Counted from the stretch's first letter, positions 17,628 to 27,182 are shown. The stretch: DNA of 64,000 nt from Bdellovibrionales bacterium (GCA_016786465.1 JAEUWC010000008.1:1-64000), one strand, 5' to 3'. Translations and numbers: made by a program. Notes: generated by a model from the letters alone, not told the origin.

Positions 17628-18513
17628 GGATGCATTCCTCAAGCCCTTTTTTCCAATCGGGCATTTCTATTCCAAAGGTTGCTTTCAGCTTCCCGCAATC
17701 CAAGCGACTATTCAATGGGCGCTTGGCGGGGGTGGGATACTGGCTGGATGGGATCGCTTCTAGATCGACCTGCAACTGGGTTTGACGAAAGATTTCGGCT
17801 GCAAATTCAAACCAGCTGCACGCACCTGCGTGACAAAGATGGAAGATTTCGGGGGCGCTACCGCGGAATTCTTCAAGCGCACGAAGCGAAGCAGCTGCCA
17901 CATCCTTTGCAAAACTGGGGGCGCCGATCTGATCGTTGACGACGCGGATCTTTTGACCAGGCTTGGCCTGCGCATGACGGCCAAGTTTGGTCATGGTCCG
18001 AAGAAAGTTCCTTCCGTGGCCGTCAAAGATCCAGGATGTTCGCAAAATCAAAGCGCGCGCCCCGGTAGCCAAAATCGCCTTTTCACCTGCAAGCTTCGTT
18101 TCCCCGTAAAAGTTTAAGGGCCCAGTCGGATCGGTTTCCACCCAAGGCTTCGTTCCCGTTCCAGAAAAAACATAGTCAGTCGAATAGTGAACCAGGGGCA
18201 CATTGTGCTGATGGGCAAGCTTGGCCAAAGTTCCAGGAAGTTCTGCGTTCAAGACTTGTGCGATATTGCGCTCTTTTTCAGCTAAATCAACTTGGGTGTA
18301 GGCCGCCGCATTCACAATGGCTTGAATGGGTTTTGACGAATGGGCCAGAAGGTAAGTCCGAAGCGAATCTAGATCCGTTAGATCCAGCTGCGCGCGCGTG
18401 GGGGCAAGCACCGAAATTCCGCGTGCTTTCAAAAGTTGGATCCAGCGCGTTCCGATCTGGCCGGCTGCGCCCAATACCCAGACGGCGCCGCCCTTGGGAT
18501 CTAAGTGGCCCAT
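17608..18513 (-). CDS. rfbD: dTDP-4-dehydrorhamnose reductase
   Basis: This 301-residue Rossmann enzyme of the RmlD family has a nucleotide-binding loop [13 protein letters not shown] near residue 12. Further motifs are [13 protein letters not shown], the YGETK catalytic Tyr-Lys pair near residue 135, and [17 protein letters not shown]. It performs the final NAD(P)H-dependent reduction to dTDP-L-rhamnose. It overlaps rfbA upstream (13 bp) and rfbC downstream, consistent with translational coupling in one dTDP-rhamnose operon. Confidence 0.95.
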   Translation of the reverse strand: MGHLDPKGGAVWVLGAAGQIGTRWIQLLKARGISVLAPTRAQLDLTDLDSLRTYLLAHSSKPIQAIVNAAAYTQVDLAEKERNIAQVLNAELPGTLAKLAHQHNVPLVHYSTDYVFSGTGTKPWVETDPTGPLNFYGETKLAGEKAILATGARALILRTSWIFDGHGRNFLRTMTKLGRHAQAKPGQKIRVVNDQIGAPSFAKDVAAASLRALEEFRGSAPEIFHLCHAGACSWFEFAAEIFRQTQLQVDLEAIPSSQYPTPAKRPLNSRLDCGKLKATFGIEMPDWKKGLEECIRENPDL

Positions 18514-19394
18514 GGATTTAGATTTTTCCGGTCTTCCAGCACCCGAAGCAGGTAAGCGCCGTACGCACTTTTGGCGTGCGCGTCGATCTGCTTTTTCAAT
18601 CCCGCTTCGTCAATGAACCCTTTGTTAAAAGCGATTTCCTCAAGGCAGGCTACTTTCAAGCCTTGGCGCTGTTCCAGGGTTTGGACAAACTGGGAAGCGG
18701 TCAAAAGGGAATCATAAGTTCCGCTATCCAGCCAAGCGACACCCCGGCCGATCATTTCAACCGATAGTGATCCTTCGTTCAGATACGCACGATTCAGATC
18801 CGTGATTTCTAGTTCGCCACGTGCGGAAGGCTTCAAGGCGCGAGCCTTTTGAACGACGGAACCGTCATAGAAGTAAAGCCCAACGACTGCCCACTTGGAT
18901 TTAGGAACTTTCGGCTTTTCTTCGATGCTGATGGCTTTACCGGAAGCGTCGAATTCAACGACGCCGTAACGTTCGGGATCATTCACATGGTAGGCAAATA
19001 CGCGGCCGCCTGACTTCTGAGTCGCCGCTTTTTCAAGCTTCTTGGTCAGGTCGGATCCGTAAAAAATATTGTCACCCAAGATTAAGCAAACGGGATCCTT
19101 GCCAATAAAATCGGCCCCAATTAAAAATGCCTGCGCGATTCCTTCGGGCTTGGCTTGCTCGGCATATTGCAAACGAATTCCAAGCCCCGACCCGTCCCCC
19201 AAAAGATCGCGAATCATGGGAAGGTCCCTAGGCGTGCTGATGATCAAGATTTCCTTAATCCCTGCCAGCATCAAAGTGGAAAGCGGGTAATAGATGGTCG
19301 GCTTGTCGTAAACGGGCAGCAGTTGCTTACTGATGCATTTGGTCAGTGGATACAACCGTGTTCCGCTTCCGCCGGCTAAGATAATCCCTTTCAT
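18501..19394 (-). CDS. rfbA: Glucose-1-phosphate thymidylyltransferase
   Basis: This 297-residue RmlA begins [19 protein letters not shown], with the nucleotidyltransferase signature, then [17 protein letters not shown] and [10 protein letters not shown] with the metal-binding aspartate, VVEFD, and EEKPKVPKS. Its length is typical of the family. It makes dTDP-glucose from dTTP and glucose-1-phosphate, committing to rhamnose synthesis. It overlaps rfbB by four bases. Confidence 0.96.
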   Translation of the reverse strand: MKGIILAGGSGTRLYPLTKCISKQLLPVYDKPTIYYPLSTLMLAGIKEILIISTPRDLPMIRDLLGDGSGLGIRLQYAEQAKPEGIAQAFLIGADFIGKDPVCLILGDNIFYGSDLTKKLEKAATQKSGGRVFAYHVNDPERYGVVEFDASGKAISIEEKPKVPKSKWAVVGLYFYDGSVVQKARALKPSARGELEITDLNRAYLNEGSLSVEMIGRGVAWLDSGTYDSLLTASQFVQTLEQRQGLKVACLEEIAFNKGFIDEAGLKKQIDAHAKSAYGAYLLRVLEDRKNLNPWAT

Positions 19395-20437
19395 CCGACT
19401 TTTCCTTTCTGAGCTTTGCTTTTCAAAACCGCTTCACGCCAGGCGCCGTGATTCAGGTACCAAAGAACAGTGTCTTCCAGGCCCGATTCAAACTGAAAAT
19501 TTCTACGAAACCCCAGTTCCTTCATGGCGCGGCTGTCATCAATCGCGTAGCGGCGGTCATGACCTGGCCGATCGGTGACAAACTGAATGGAATCAGAATG
19601 TTTTTTTCCGTTCTTCTTGGGTGCGTGCCGATCCAGAATTTCACAAATGGCGCGCACCACTTTCAAGTTGTCGCGTTCGGCGTCGCCGCCAAAGCAGTAA
19701 GTTTCGCCGGGCTTTCCTTTTTCAAGGGCAAGTAGAATCCCTTGGCAATGGTCTTTCACGTGAATCCAATCGCGAACGTTTGCGCCGTCGCCGTAAACGG
19801 GCAAGGGGCGATCGGTCAATGCGCAATGGATCATGTGTGGAATCAGCTTTTCAGGAAACTGCCTAGGCCCATAGTTGTTAGAACAATTGGTCGTGATTGT
19901 CGGTAGTCCATAGGTGTGAAACCACGCGCGAGTCAAAAGATCACCCGATGCTTTAGACGCCGAATAGGGCGAATTCGGCGCCATCGGCGTGGTTTCGCTA
20001 AACTTTCCGGTGGGACCCAAGGAACCGTAGACTTCATCGGTCGATACTTGCAAATAGCGAAATTTTTTCTGCGCCGATTCATCCAGGCTTTTCCAATAAT
20101 CCAGGCTTGAGCGAAGCAAATTGAAGACACCTAAAATATTGGTTTCGATGAAGGCAGATGGCCCAGTGATCGACCGATCAACGTGGCTTTCTGCTGCAAG
20201 ATTCAAGACTGCATCAAATTTTCCGTCCTGGATGATTTGGGCGACCCGAGCGGCGTCGCGAAGATCGGCTTCAATCAGGTTCCATCTTCCGGGGGACTGA
20301 GGGATGGATTCCAGGTTTTCCACGTGTCCGGCATAGGTCAGGGCATCCAGCACCGTGACGTCCCAGCCTTGAGCCACGGTCATTTCCACTAAAGAACTTC
20401 CGATAAAGCCTGCGCCGCCGGTCAAAAGGATCTTCAT
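19391..20437 (-). CDS. rfbB: dTDP-glucose 4,6-dehydratase
   Basis: This 348-residue extended short-chain dehydrogenase starts [18 protein letters not shown], followed by [27 protein letters not shown] and the catalytic [18 protein letters not shown] and the [14 protein letters not shown] stretch are specific to RmlB. It converts dTDP-glucose to dTDP-4-keto-6-deoxyglucose. The gene overlaps the upstream methyltransferase gene by four bases and heads the rfbB-rfbA-rfbD-rfbC set. Confidence 0.96.
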   Translation of the reverse strand: MKILLTGGAGFIGSSLVEMTVAQGWDVTVLDALTYAGHVENLESIPQSPGRWNLIEADLRDAARVAQIIQDGKFDAVLNLAAESHVDRSITGPSAFIETNILGVFNLLRSSLDYWKSLDESAQKKFRYLQVSTDEVYGSLGPTGKFSETTPMAPNSPYSASKASGDLLTRAWFHTYGLPTITTNCSNNYGPRQFPEKLIPHMIHCALTDRPLPVYGDGANVRDWIHVKDHCQGILLALEKGKPGETYCFGGDAERDNLKVVRAICEILDRHAPKKNGKKHSDSIQFVTDRPGHDRRYAIDDSRAMKELGFRRNFQFESGLEDTVLWYLNHGAWREAVLKSKAQKGKVG

Positions 20438-21183
20438 TTTTTCACCCGGTAGATTCCAATAGCCGAAGATCCGTAAAGAAACCCTGGCAAAAGGCGGGAT
20501 TCAAGAACCAAGATCCGCGCAATCACAGAATGCAACCATCGAACCGCGGGGCTTGGCGCGCGAATCAGGACATCGCGTTTTTTCTGCACCTTCAGCAAGA
20601 TTCTAGCCGCTAGGTACAGAATCCGAAAAAGGTAGCCCGAAGATTTTTCGACAAAACCGGCAGCTTCGGCATTTTGCTTCAATAGGGCCAAGTCGTATCG
20701 GCGAAAGTGTCCGTAGTGTTCGTCATGGTTGGACCAGATTTCACTTCGTGCCGGAACCATCAGAATCAGGTTTAGAAGGTCCGGAAATGCGTGGCGAACC
20801 TTTTCCAAAAAACCGGGTGCGTCTTGAATATGTTCAATCACATCCAAAAGCAGAACCGTTTGAATTCCAGCACGGCGGTCGGCAGGTAATTCGAAAACAT
20901 CCTGACTTGAAACGGCGAAAGCCGCGACTTCGGGAAGAATCGGCGCGGGGGCCAGTTCCGATCCCGTGCAATCCAGGCCATGGTCACGAAGGTATTGAAT
21001 ATTGAAACCGCGGCCGCAGCCGATTTCAAAAATCCTTCCGGGGCCGCCCGGAATTTCTCCAAGGACTTGGACCAAAATCTGATTTCGGGCCTGCTGCCAG
21101 TAATGAAACTGAATTCCGTCGGGATATCCTTCGGCGTAGTTTTCAATTGAATACAGGTTTGAACCGCTCATGATTTCTTCCAT
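20434..21183 (-). CDS. Class I SAM-dependent methyltransferase
   Basis: This is a 249-residue protein. IFEIGCGRGFNIQYLRDHG is SAM motif I; LLLDVIEHIQDAPGFLEKV is the motif IV region; PARSEIWSNHDEHYGHFRRY is typical of glycan-cluster methyltransferases of the Methyltransf_11/23 group. The C-terminal part has hydrophobic segments suggesting membrane proximity. The start ATG shares a base with the stop of the upstream polyprenyl-phosphate glycosyltransferase. Its substrate, probably a sugar or lipid-linked sugar, is unknown. Confidence 0.8.
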   Translation of the reverse strand: MEEIMSGSNLYSIENYAEGYPDGIQFHYWQQARNQILVQVLGEIPGGPGRIFEIGCGRGFNIQYLRDHGLDCTGSELAPAPILPEVAAFAVSSQDVFELPADRRAGIQTVLLLDVIEHIQDAPGFLEKVRHAFPDLLNLILMVPARSEIWSNHDEHYGHFRRYDLALLKQNAEAAGFVEKSSGYLFRILYLAARILLKVQKKRDVLIRAPSPAVRWLHSVIARILVLESRLLPGFLYGSSAIGIYRVKK

Positions 21184-22115
21184 CAGCTACGCCTTAAGAT
21201 GTAACGAGGACGCCCGCGAACTTCTGAAAAAATTCGCCCGACGTAAACCCCGATCACTCCGACCAAAACCAAAGTGATAGATTGGCCCGCCAGGTATCCC
21301 AAAAGCAAAGATGTCCAACCGGGAATCGCGCGACCGTCAAAGTATGCAAAAGCGGCCCAAGCACCGATTCCTAAAACGAAGATCAAGCCCAAGAATCCCA
21401 CATAAAGCGCCATGCGAAGCGGTAGCGAACTAAAGCTAACTAACGCCAAAAGCGCAAACTTCAGCATCTTCTTAAAAGGGTACTTGGTTTCGCCGTACTT
21501 TCGACCTTCCCGAACATAGGGAAAGGCTTCTTGGCGAAATCCAACCCAAGCAACCAGCCCGCGAAGAAAAGGGTCCTGTTCTTGGCACCGTAAAAGTGCA
21601 TCGCGAACTTCCTGGGTCATCACGCGGAAGTCGCCCGTGTCTTTGGGAATGGACCCGCCGGCCAATGAATTCAAAAGTCGGTAGAAAGCCCAGGCGGTGA
21701 ATTTCTTGAACCAAGATTCTTTTTCGCGGGAAATTCTTTTTCCGTACACGACGTCAAAGCCCGCGCCGATTCGCGCCAGCATCTGCGGGATTAATTCGGG
21801 CGGGTCTTGCAGGTCCGCATCGATGATCGAAATCAAATCGCCTTTGCAGGCTTCCAGTCCGGCAAGAACCGCTGCCGAGTGTCCAAAGTTCTTCGAAAAT
21901 TCCAGAACACGAACTTCCGTGTGGGGTAGCTTTTCAGACTTCAGCTTCGACAAGACTTTCGCGCTGGAATCGCGCGAACAATCATTCACATAGATGATTT
22001 CGATCGGACGAAACGAAGCCAGTTCCGCCGATTCAGTCAGTCGCGTCAATCGTTGGTGCGTGTGGGGAAGGGTTTCTTCCTCGTTGAACACCGGAATCAC
22101 AATCGATAGACTCAT
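21183..22115 (-). CDS. GT2-family polyprenyl-phosphate glycosyltransferase (GtrB/ArnC/DPM1-like)
   Basis: From ATG 22115 the protein has 310 residues. It begins MSLSIVIPVFNEEETLP, has YVNDCSRDSS, FSKNFGHSAAVLAG and the metal site IIDADLQDPPELIP. It then has GDFRVMTQEV with a QDPFLRG-type loop, and ends with two membrane helices. This architecture matches GtrB, ArnC and dolichol-phosphate-mannose-synthase-like enzymes that load a sugar onto undecaprenyl phosphate. The GT-C-like gene starting 23 bp away in the opposite direction is a natural partner that would use the lipid-linked sugar in the periplasm (inference). Confidence 0.9.
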   Translation of the reverse strand: MSLSIVIPVFNEEETLPHTHQRLTRLTESAELASFRPIEIIYVNDCSRDSSAKVLSKLKSEKLPHTEVRVLEFSKNFGHSAAVLAGLEACKGDLISIIDADLQDPPELIPQMLARIGAGFDVVYGKRISREKESWFKKFTAWAFYRLLNSLAGGSIPKDTGDFRVMTQEVRDALLRCQEQDPFLRGLVAWVGFRQEAFPYVREGRKYGETKYPFKKMLKFALLALVSFSSLPLRMALYVGFLGLIFVLGIGAWAAFAYFDGRAIPGWTSLLLGYLAGQSITLVLVGVIGVYVGRIFSEVRGRPRYILRRS

Positions 22116-22138
22116 GGCATGTACGGTAGGCGACCCGA

Positions 22139-24082
22139 TTGAAGAAGCCAAGGAAGACTTTTCAAGCAGTTACGGGGGCTTTACTCGGGTTTGTTGCGCT
22201 GCATTTAGTTCGTCAGTACCTTTGCCCGCCCGTTGGTTTGGATAATCCGCACGGTTCGTGGATCTTTTTGGGATCATTTGTGACCGCGCTGGGTTGGGTC
22301 GCTTCGGGCTGGGGTTTTAAGGCCGTTTTCAAAAGGCTGGGTTCAGTTGACGATTTCGCCGAAAGCTTGGCCTGGGTTTTCGCAATCCTTTTTGGATTTG
22401 GATTCTTACGAACGCACTTGGGAGGGATCGGTTCCCCCTTTTTCTGGATGGACCAGATTTTCTGGTGCGTGGGTCTTGGGCTTTTGGGTTGGAACTGGGA
22501 CGAAATTCCCAAGTCGAAATCTTTGAAAAAGCCCGCTGTCTTTTGGGCGCTTGGAATTTTGGGACTGGGATTTGGGCTTCGCGCCTTGGGTGCCTTGGTC
22601 CTCAGTCCGCACGGGGATCCCCTTTACTATCACCTTTTGGCGCCCCTTCGTTCCTTTCGGGCCGGCCAGTTCGGCGCCACTTCGTATTATCCCTATGATC
22701 TTCAGGCTGGGCCTTTGGAATACGTTTTTGGATTGGCGATGCAGGTTCTTTTGTCCAGCGACCCCAACACAGGCCTGATTGAATCGCACTTGGCGTCCCA
22801 AGTTCTTCACGTTTTTTTGGGTTACTTGCCCGTGATGGCGCTTCTTTTCGGGTTTGCGCGCCAGTTTTTTCCAAAGTCAGAAATCGCGGCGGCGCTAGCG
22901 GCATTTGTCGGGACTTCTGCGCCGGAAGTGATCGCATTTTCTAGTTTGGCCAAGAATGATTGGACGGCGATTTTCCTGTCGCTTCTTTCTTGGACTCTTC
23001 TTCGGAAAGGTTTTGCCAAGCGCGCCTTCTTTTTTGCGGGCCTGGCTTTTTCGGTGAAACTGACATCGCTTTTTTTCATTTTTCCGTTTTTTGCCTACGA
23101 ACTTTTTGTGCTGGGAAAAAAGAAGGCCATCCGAACGGTCTGGCCCGCAGTCTGTTTTGCTGTGTTGGCTTGGGCGCCCGTCGCGATTCGAAACGCTTGG
23201 CTTTCAGGAAACCCATTTTTCCCGGCTTTGCTTTCAATTTTTCCAAGCACCTGGGCGTCGCCCACGCTTTTGGAAGTGCAATCGGGGTACGAAAGCCTGC
23301 GTTTAAGCGTTCTGCAACCGCAGTTTTGGTCGGGATTTGCCAATTGGGTTCGACCAGCACTTCATTTTTTTCCAGCCTTCTTGGGCTACCTGTTCTTTGC
23401 CACTTACTTTACCCGAGGCGGTTTAAAGAAAAGCGACCGCGAACTTCTGATCTGGGCTTTGATCTGCTTAGGAATGCTTTTTTTGATTCGACTGAAATCG
23501 CAGGGGATTCAGCTTCGGCTAGCGGGTGCAATTTTAGTGACTTTGGCTTTCATCAGCGGAATTGGATTAGTGAAGTTCATTTCCCAGTTAAACCTTCGAG
23601 GCAAGAACGATTGGGTTGCGGGTCTTTTGGTCATCGCCATCAGCAGTCCGCCTTTGTATTTGGTCAGCCAGTGGCTTCGCGGCAAACACAGTGACGTGAA
23701 CGCGAAGGTACTGGACATGGCATACGGGCGAACCAAACGATGGCTACGGCAAGATTTCAAAGGGCTTAAAGGCGGACGCTACCGCTTGGGAATGGTCGGA
23801 GAGTCCGGAAACTACTACCTTTCCATGATGGCGCCCGTTCACCTTTTGGATAGCCCAGAACTGTCTGAAGCCCTTCAGGTCTTAGGAAAGTCGCGTGACC
23901 CGCAGGAAGTCTGTAAGGGTCTACGAAGTCGAGACATCAGGCAGGTTTTCTTGAACCTGCCGATTGAAGTCATTCAGCAATCGGAAGTTTTTAGGCCGCT
24001 TCTAGACCCAAAGATCGTCAGCGTCGTTTTCAATGAAGAAAGCTCGCCGGTCGTCGAACTAGATCCACGTTGTGGGGATTAG
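22139..24082 (+). CDS. GT-C-like polytopic glycosyltransferase candidate
   Basis: This is a 647-residue membrane protein with a TTG start at 22139, about 12 hydrophobic segments over residues 1-500 and a soluble C-terminal part. The periplasmic loop after an early helix contains HGDPLYYHLL, and a later loop has SLAKNDWTAIF. Acidic residues in first-loop positions of this kind are catalytic in ArnT/PMT-like GT-C enzymes. I would therefore class it as a putative lipid-phosphosugar-dependent transferase, without knowing donor or acceptor. Its start is 23 bp from the divergent GtrB-like gene, and its stop overlaps the convergent regulator gene by four bases. Confidence 0.72.
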   Translation: MKKPRKTFQAVTGALLGFVALHLVRQYLCPPVGLDNPHGSWIFLGSFVTALGWVASGWGFKAVFKRLGSVDDFAESLAWVFAILFGFGFLRTHLGGIGSPFFWMDQIFWCVGLGLLGWNWDEIPKSKSLKKPAVFWALGILGLGFGLRALGALVLSPHGDPLYYHLLAPLRSFRAGQFGATSYYPYDLQAGPLEYVFGLAMQVLLSSDPNTGLIESHLASQVLHVFLGYLPVMALLFGFARQFFPKSEIAAALAAFVGTSAPEVIAFSSLAKNDWTAIFLSLLSWTLLRKGFAKRAFFFAGLAFSVKLTSLFFIFPFFAYELFVLGKKKAIRTVWPAVCFAVLAWAPVAIRNAWLSGNPFFPALLSIFPSTWASPTLLEVQSGYESLRLSVLQPQFWSGFANWVRPALHFFPAFLGYLFFATYFTRGGLKKSDRELLIWALICLGMLFLIRLKSQGIQLRLAGAILVTLAFISGIGLVKFISQLNLRGKNDWVAGLLVIAISSPPLYLVSQWLRGKHSDVNAKVLDMAYGRTKRWLRQDFKGLKGGRYRLGMVGESGNYYLSMMAPVHLLDSPELSEALQVLGKSRDPQEVCKGLRSRDIRQVFLNLPIEVIQQSEVFRPLLDPKIVSVVFNEESSPVVELDPRCGD

Positions 24083-24555
24083 TTTTCAAGCATCTTTAGC
24101 GCTGCTTTGACGAACTTCTTTCGGTTCGCAAGCGTCGCCGATTGATAGGCAGCGATCAGGCTGCGAAGCTGAGCATCCGAAGCCGTAGCTGCAAAGGCCT
24201 GAGCGGCATCGCTTGCGCCTAAAAGAACAGATGGAGCCGCCAGGCGCTTTCCTGACTTTTTTCCGGTCTTTCCAGCTAGCGCAAAACTTTTGAAATCCGA
24301 GCGAACGGCAAGATTCGCGGCTTGGACTTCTTCAACAGTCAGGCCCAAAAACTGAGCCAATCCCGAAACCTTGTCCCAGGGAAGCGGCGCACGTCCGTGC
24401 TCGATGTTTGAAATGAATTGAACCGAGCAATCGCAAGCTTGAGCGACGTCAAGCAGTCCGAGCTGCTTTTCAAGTCTGGATTTACGGATCAGGTCCCCGA
24501 GCGGACCAAACGAACGACTGTCGCGACTGCGACCTTTTGGACGACCACGTTTCAT
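24079..24555 (-). CDS. XRE-family helix-turn-helix transcription regulator
   Basis: From ATG 24555 the protein is 158 residues and begins MKRGRPKGRSRDSRS, a basic arm. An HTH_XRE domain follows at about residues 20-75 (LGDLIRKSRLEKQLGLLDVA, then CSVQFISNIEHGRAPLP, the recognition helix region). The C-terminal 60 residues are alanine-rich and helical. It likely binds DNA as a dimer. The divergent spacer toward the HNH gene carries a perfect palindrome, a plausible operator for autoregulation (inference). A weak promoter, TTGAAC and TATCTC 17 bp apart, reads toward this gene at 24568-24596. Confidence 0.82.
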   Translation of the reverse strand: MKRGRPKGRSRDSRSFGPLGDLIRKSRLEKQLGLLDVAQACDCSVQFISNIEHGRAPLPWDKVSGLAQFLGLTVEEVQAANLAVRSDFKSFALAGKTGKKSGKRLAAPSVLLGASDAAQAFAATASDAQLRSLIAAYQSATLANRKKFVKAALKMLEN

Positions 24556-24619
24556 AATGTGAAACTCGAGATAGTCGTGTGGTTCCCTTTGTTCAAGCGG
24601 ATTTCGGGTCGAGCAAAAC

Positions 24620-24632
24620 AATTCTCAGAATT
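24620..24632. promoter_or_regulatory. perfect palindrome, candidate operator
   Basis: The sequence is AATTCT-C-AGAATT, two perfect 6-bp arms around one base. It lies between the divergent starts of the XRE regulator (24555) and the HNH gene (24659). Size and position suit an operator for a dimeric HTH protein. No binding evidence exists in the sequence itself, and the motif was noticed only once. Confidence 0.4.
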
Positions 24633-24658
24633 TGAAATTTATGCGATGAAATCAGCTG

Positions 24659-24994
24659 ATGGCCAAAGATGATTCCTATCACGTGCTGGATCCAGCTCAC
24701 ACGGATCCTGCGCGAATCAAAAAAGAACGAGATCAAGCGCGCAAGTTGAAGAAAACTCAATGGTGGCTGGATCTTCTGAATCGAGGCATTTGTCACCACT
24801 GCCAAAACAAGTTTAAGGCTTCCGAATTGACGATGGATCATCTGATTCCGTTGGCTCGTGGGGGCAAATCGAACCGGGGCAACATTGTTCCTTCCTGCCG
24901 TCCGTGCAATCAAGCAAAACACCTGGAATCCCCTGTGGACGCGGCTTTCCGGCAGTTAGAAGCAGAAAAATCCGGTTCCCAAAACGAAGATTAG
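24659..24994 (+). CDS. HNH endonuclease
   Basis: This is a 111-residue protein. CHHCQNKFKASELTMDHLIP followed by a glycine/serine loop and NIVPSCRPCNQAKH gives the full HNH fold: two CxxC-type zinc pairs, the catalytic histidine in MDHLIP, and the asparagine and final histidine of the ββα-metal site. The N-terminal 45 residues are charged and helical. Small HNH proteins of this kind nick or cut DNA, but stand-alone chromosomal copies mostly have unknown roles. It is divergent from the XRE regulator and is followed 62 bp later by srkA. Confidence 0.85.
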   Translation: MAKDDSYHVLDPAHTDPARIKKERDQARKLKKTQWWLDLLNRGICHHCQNKFKASELTMDHLIPLARGGKSNRGNIVPSCRPCNQAKHLESPVDAAFRQLEAEKSGSQNED

Positions 24995-25056
24995 TCCGTC
25001 TGGTTTGCAGCCAACTGGAACGGGTGTTAGTCTCGGATCTTAAAAGGAAATTCTGT

Positions 25057-26190
25057 TTGGGAACCGCAAAGTCAGCAGACACTGAATACTTTTACGCGCT
25101 TACCCCTGACCGGGTGATGGACCAGGTCGAGTCCGTCATGCGTTCGGATGCGGATTGGCGGGCAACGGGTCGTTGCTTTGCCTTAAACAGCTTTGAGAAC
25201 CGCGTTTATGAAGTGGAATTGGAAGACCACGACGGAAATCGCCAGACTTTAGTTGCCAAGTTCTATCGTCCCGGGCGTTGGAATCGCGAACAGATCGACG
25301 AAGAACATCAGTTTTTGAAGGATTTGGTTGCCACGGATCTGCCGGCAATTGCCGCACTGGGACCTGTGACGGATGTGGACGGAATCGCGTGCGCTGTTTT
25401 CCCAAAGGTTGGGGGAAGAGCACCCGAAGAACTGAATGACGATCAATTGATTCAAGTCGGAAGGCTTTTGGCGCGAATTCACGGCGTGGGAAAAACGCGT
25501 CAGGCCAAGCACCGGATTCGTTTAGATCCCAAGACCTATGGCACTGACGACCTGAAGTATCTTTTGGAAAGTGGTCGGATCCCAGCTGAACTTCGTTCGC
25601 GGTACGAAGACCTTTGTCGGGAAATGATTTCGACTTTTGAACCTTGGTTTTCAGTCGCAGGCTACCAGCGAATTCACGGCGATTGTCATCTTCAGAATCT
25701 TCTGGCGCAGGCACAAGTGACCCAAGCAGCAGCGTCGCCGGCGACTCGGCACCTGAACGCCTTGAAGTCGCCCTTTGTTTTTTTGGACTTTGACGACATG
25801 GTTCAAGGTCCGGTCGTTCAAGACCTTTGGTTGCTTTTGCCGGGGCGAGGCCGAAGAAGGCAGTTTTCCGACGAATTCGCCGGCAATTTGCCTGAAGGAA
25901 CCGAAGCCGATCTATTGGCCATCAGCCCCGAAATGGAAAGCCTTTTGGAAGGTTACCAGGAATTCGCCGACTTTCCGCGATCCCAGCTTCGCTTGATCGA
26001 ACCGCTTCGCGTGCTTCGGATGATTCATTATTCGGCGTGGCTTTCCAGACGCTGGGAAGATCCTGCATTCCCTCGCGCATTTCCACAGTTTGAAAGCCCT
26101 CGCTACTGGCAAGACGAACTTCAGGCGCTCGAACTGGAACACCAGCTGATTTCATGGCTGAAGGTTCGAGACGGGGGGATGGCGTCGTGA
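25057..26190 (+). CDS. srkA: SrkA/YihE-like serine/threonine kinase
   Basis: This 377-residue protein starts at TTG 25057, chosen because AAGGA sits eight bases upstream and the protein then aligns with E. coli SrkA from its first residues. It shows ALNSFENRVYEV, VAKFYRPGRWNREQI and EEHQFLKDL, the catalytic RIHGDCHLQNL, FLDFDDMVQGP, QDLWLLLPG and IEPLRVLRMIHYSAWLSRRW. SrkA is a cytoplasmic kinase linked to envelope (Cpx) and oxidative stress survival. An insertion of about 20 residues, rich in alanine and glutamine, separates the HGDCH loop from DFDD. The stop overlaps the GTG start of the murein endopeptidase gene. Confidence 0.9.
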   Translation: MGTAKSADTEYFYALTPDRVMDQVESVMRSDADWRATGRCFALNSFENRVYEVELEDHDGNRQTLVAKFYRPGRWNREQIDEEHQFLKDLVATDLPAIAALGPVTDVDGIACAVFPKVGGRAPEELNDDQLIQVGRLLARIHGVGKTRQAKHRIRLDPKTYGTDDLKYLLESGRIPAELRSRYEDLCREMISTFEPWFSVAGYQRIHGDCHLQNLLAQAQVTQAAASPATRHLNALKSPFVFLDFDDMVQGPVVQDLWLLLPGRGRRRQFSDEFAGNLPEGTEADLLAISPEMESLLEGYQEFADFPRSQLRLIEPLRVLRMIHYSAWLSRRWEDPAFPRAFPQFESPRYWQDELQALELEHQLISWLKVRDGGMAS

Positions 26191-27182
26191 TCCCGGTGCG
26201 GTTTCTTATTTCATTGGTTTTTGCGACTTCTAGCTATGCCGCCGACTTAAGCTGCGAACCCGAGACCCCGTTTCTTTTGGACCAAATTGGAAACGAACAG
26301 TTCAACGCCACCGCCCCGGTCATGGATTTTTGCCGGCGTTGGAATCCCGAATATGGGCTTCGAAAGTATTTCTGTTGTCCGAATCGAAAGCTGACGAAGA
26401 AAGAAAAGAAGTGTCCGCCTAGGCGGGCCAAGACCATCTTTTGCGACGAAATGTCGGACGAACAAAGACGCTACATCGCGGACGTGGAATCTGGAAAAAT
26501 CGATGTCCTGAAAGTGATTTCAACCAAGCGCGCGGATCAGGCGCATTGTTCAGTGAATGATGGCTTTCTGGCATCGGGTCGGCGTTTAGTTCCAACTGAC
26601 CGAAATCGAATTCGCATTCGCAATCCGCACCGCTGCGTGGACTTTGGAACGGATTCCATGGTGGGAATGCTGGAATACGTGGGCCGAAAGGTTCACGAAA
26701 AGCTGGGAAACGACCCCGCATTTGCGAAGACCCATCTTTTGGTGGGGGACATGGCCGCACCGCGTGGCGGATGCCTTTCGGGGCGCCGGGGCAAGCGTGG
26801 GCATCTTTCGCACACCAATGGTTTGGATGTTGATCTAGGTTACCTGATTGCAAGACCCAAGCGTGCATCCCCCCCGAACTTCGAAAGAACCTTCGACGCT
26901 CCGTTAAACTGGTGGCTTTTGAAGCAGGTTTTCAGCAACCCCTATGCTTGCGTCCGGGCGGTTTTCTTGGATCGCAAGTGGATTGCGAAGCTTGCCCAAG
27001 CAGCAAAGGGCGATTCGGACTGGCTGATCTTTCGAAAATACATCAAGCACCAGCGCAACCACCGAAATCATTTTCACATTCGCGTCGGTCCCCAGCCAGG
27101 AGAACCCGGATGTCTGAATCTGCCGGATCCGTCGGACCTATTGGGTGAAGAAGAAGAACCCGGTCCTGATGAACAGCAGTGA
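26187..27182 (+). CDS. mepA: MepA-like penicillin-insensitive murein endopeptidase
   Basis: I take GTG 26187, overlapping the srkA stop as GTGA, so the protein (331 residues) starts with a short signal peptide ending near SSYAADLSC. Zinc-ligand motifs of peptidase family M74 are present: HLSHTNGLDVDLGY supplies the HxxH and the downstream aspartate, and NHRNHFHIRVG supplies the C-terminal histidines. MepA cleaves D-Ala-mDAP cross-links in periplasmic peptidoglycan without beta-lactam sensitivity. Several cysteines suggest disulfides. The C-terminal tail is acidic. Coupling to a stress kinase gene suggests a shared response (inference). Confidence 0.9.
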   Translation: MIPVRFLISLVFATSSYAADLSCEPETPFLLDQIGNEQFNATAPVMDFCRRWNPEYGLRKYFCCPNRKLTKKEKKCPPRRAKTIFCDEMSDEQRRYIADVESGKIDVLKVISTKRADQAHCSVNDGFLASGRRLVPTDRNRIRIRNPHRCVDFGTDSMVGMLEYVGRKVHEKLGNDPAFAKTHLLVGDMAAPRGGCLSGRRGKRGHLSHTNGLDVDLGYLIARPKRASPPNFERTFDAPLNWWLLKQVFSNPYACVRAVFLDRKWIAKLAQAAKGDSDWLIFRKYIKHQRNHRNHFHIRVGPQPGEPGCLNLPDPSDLLGEEEEPGPDEQQ

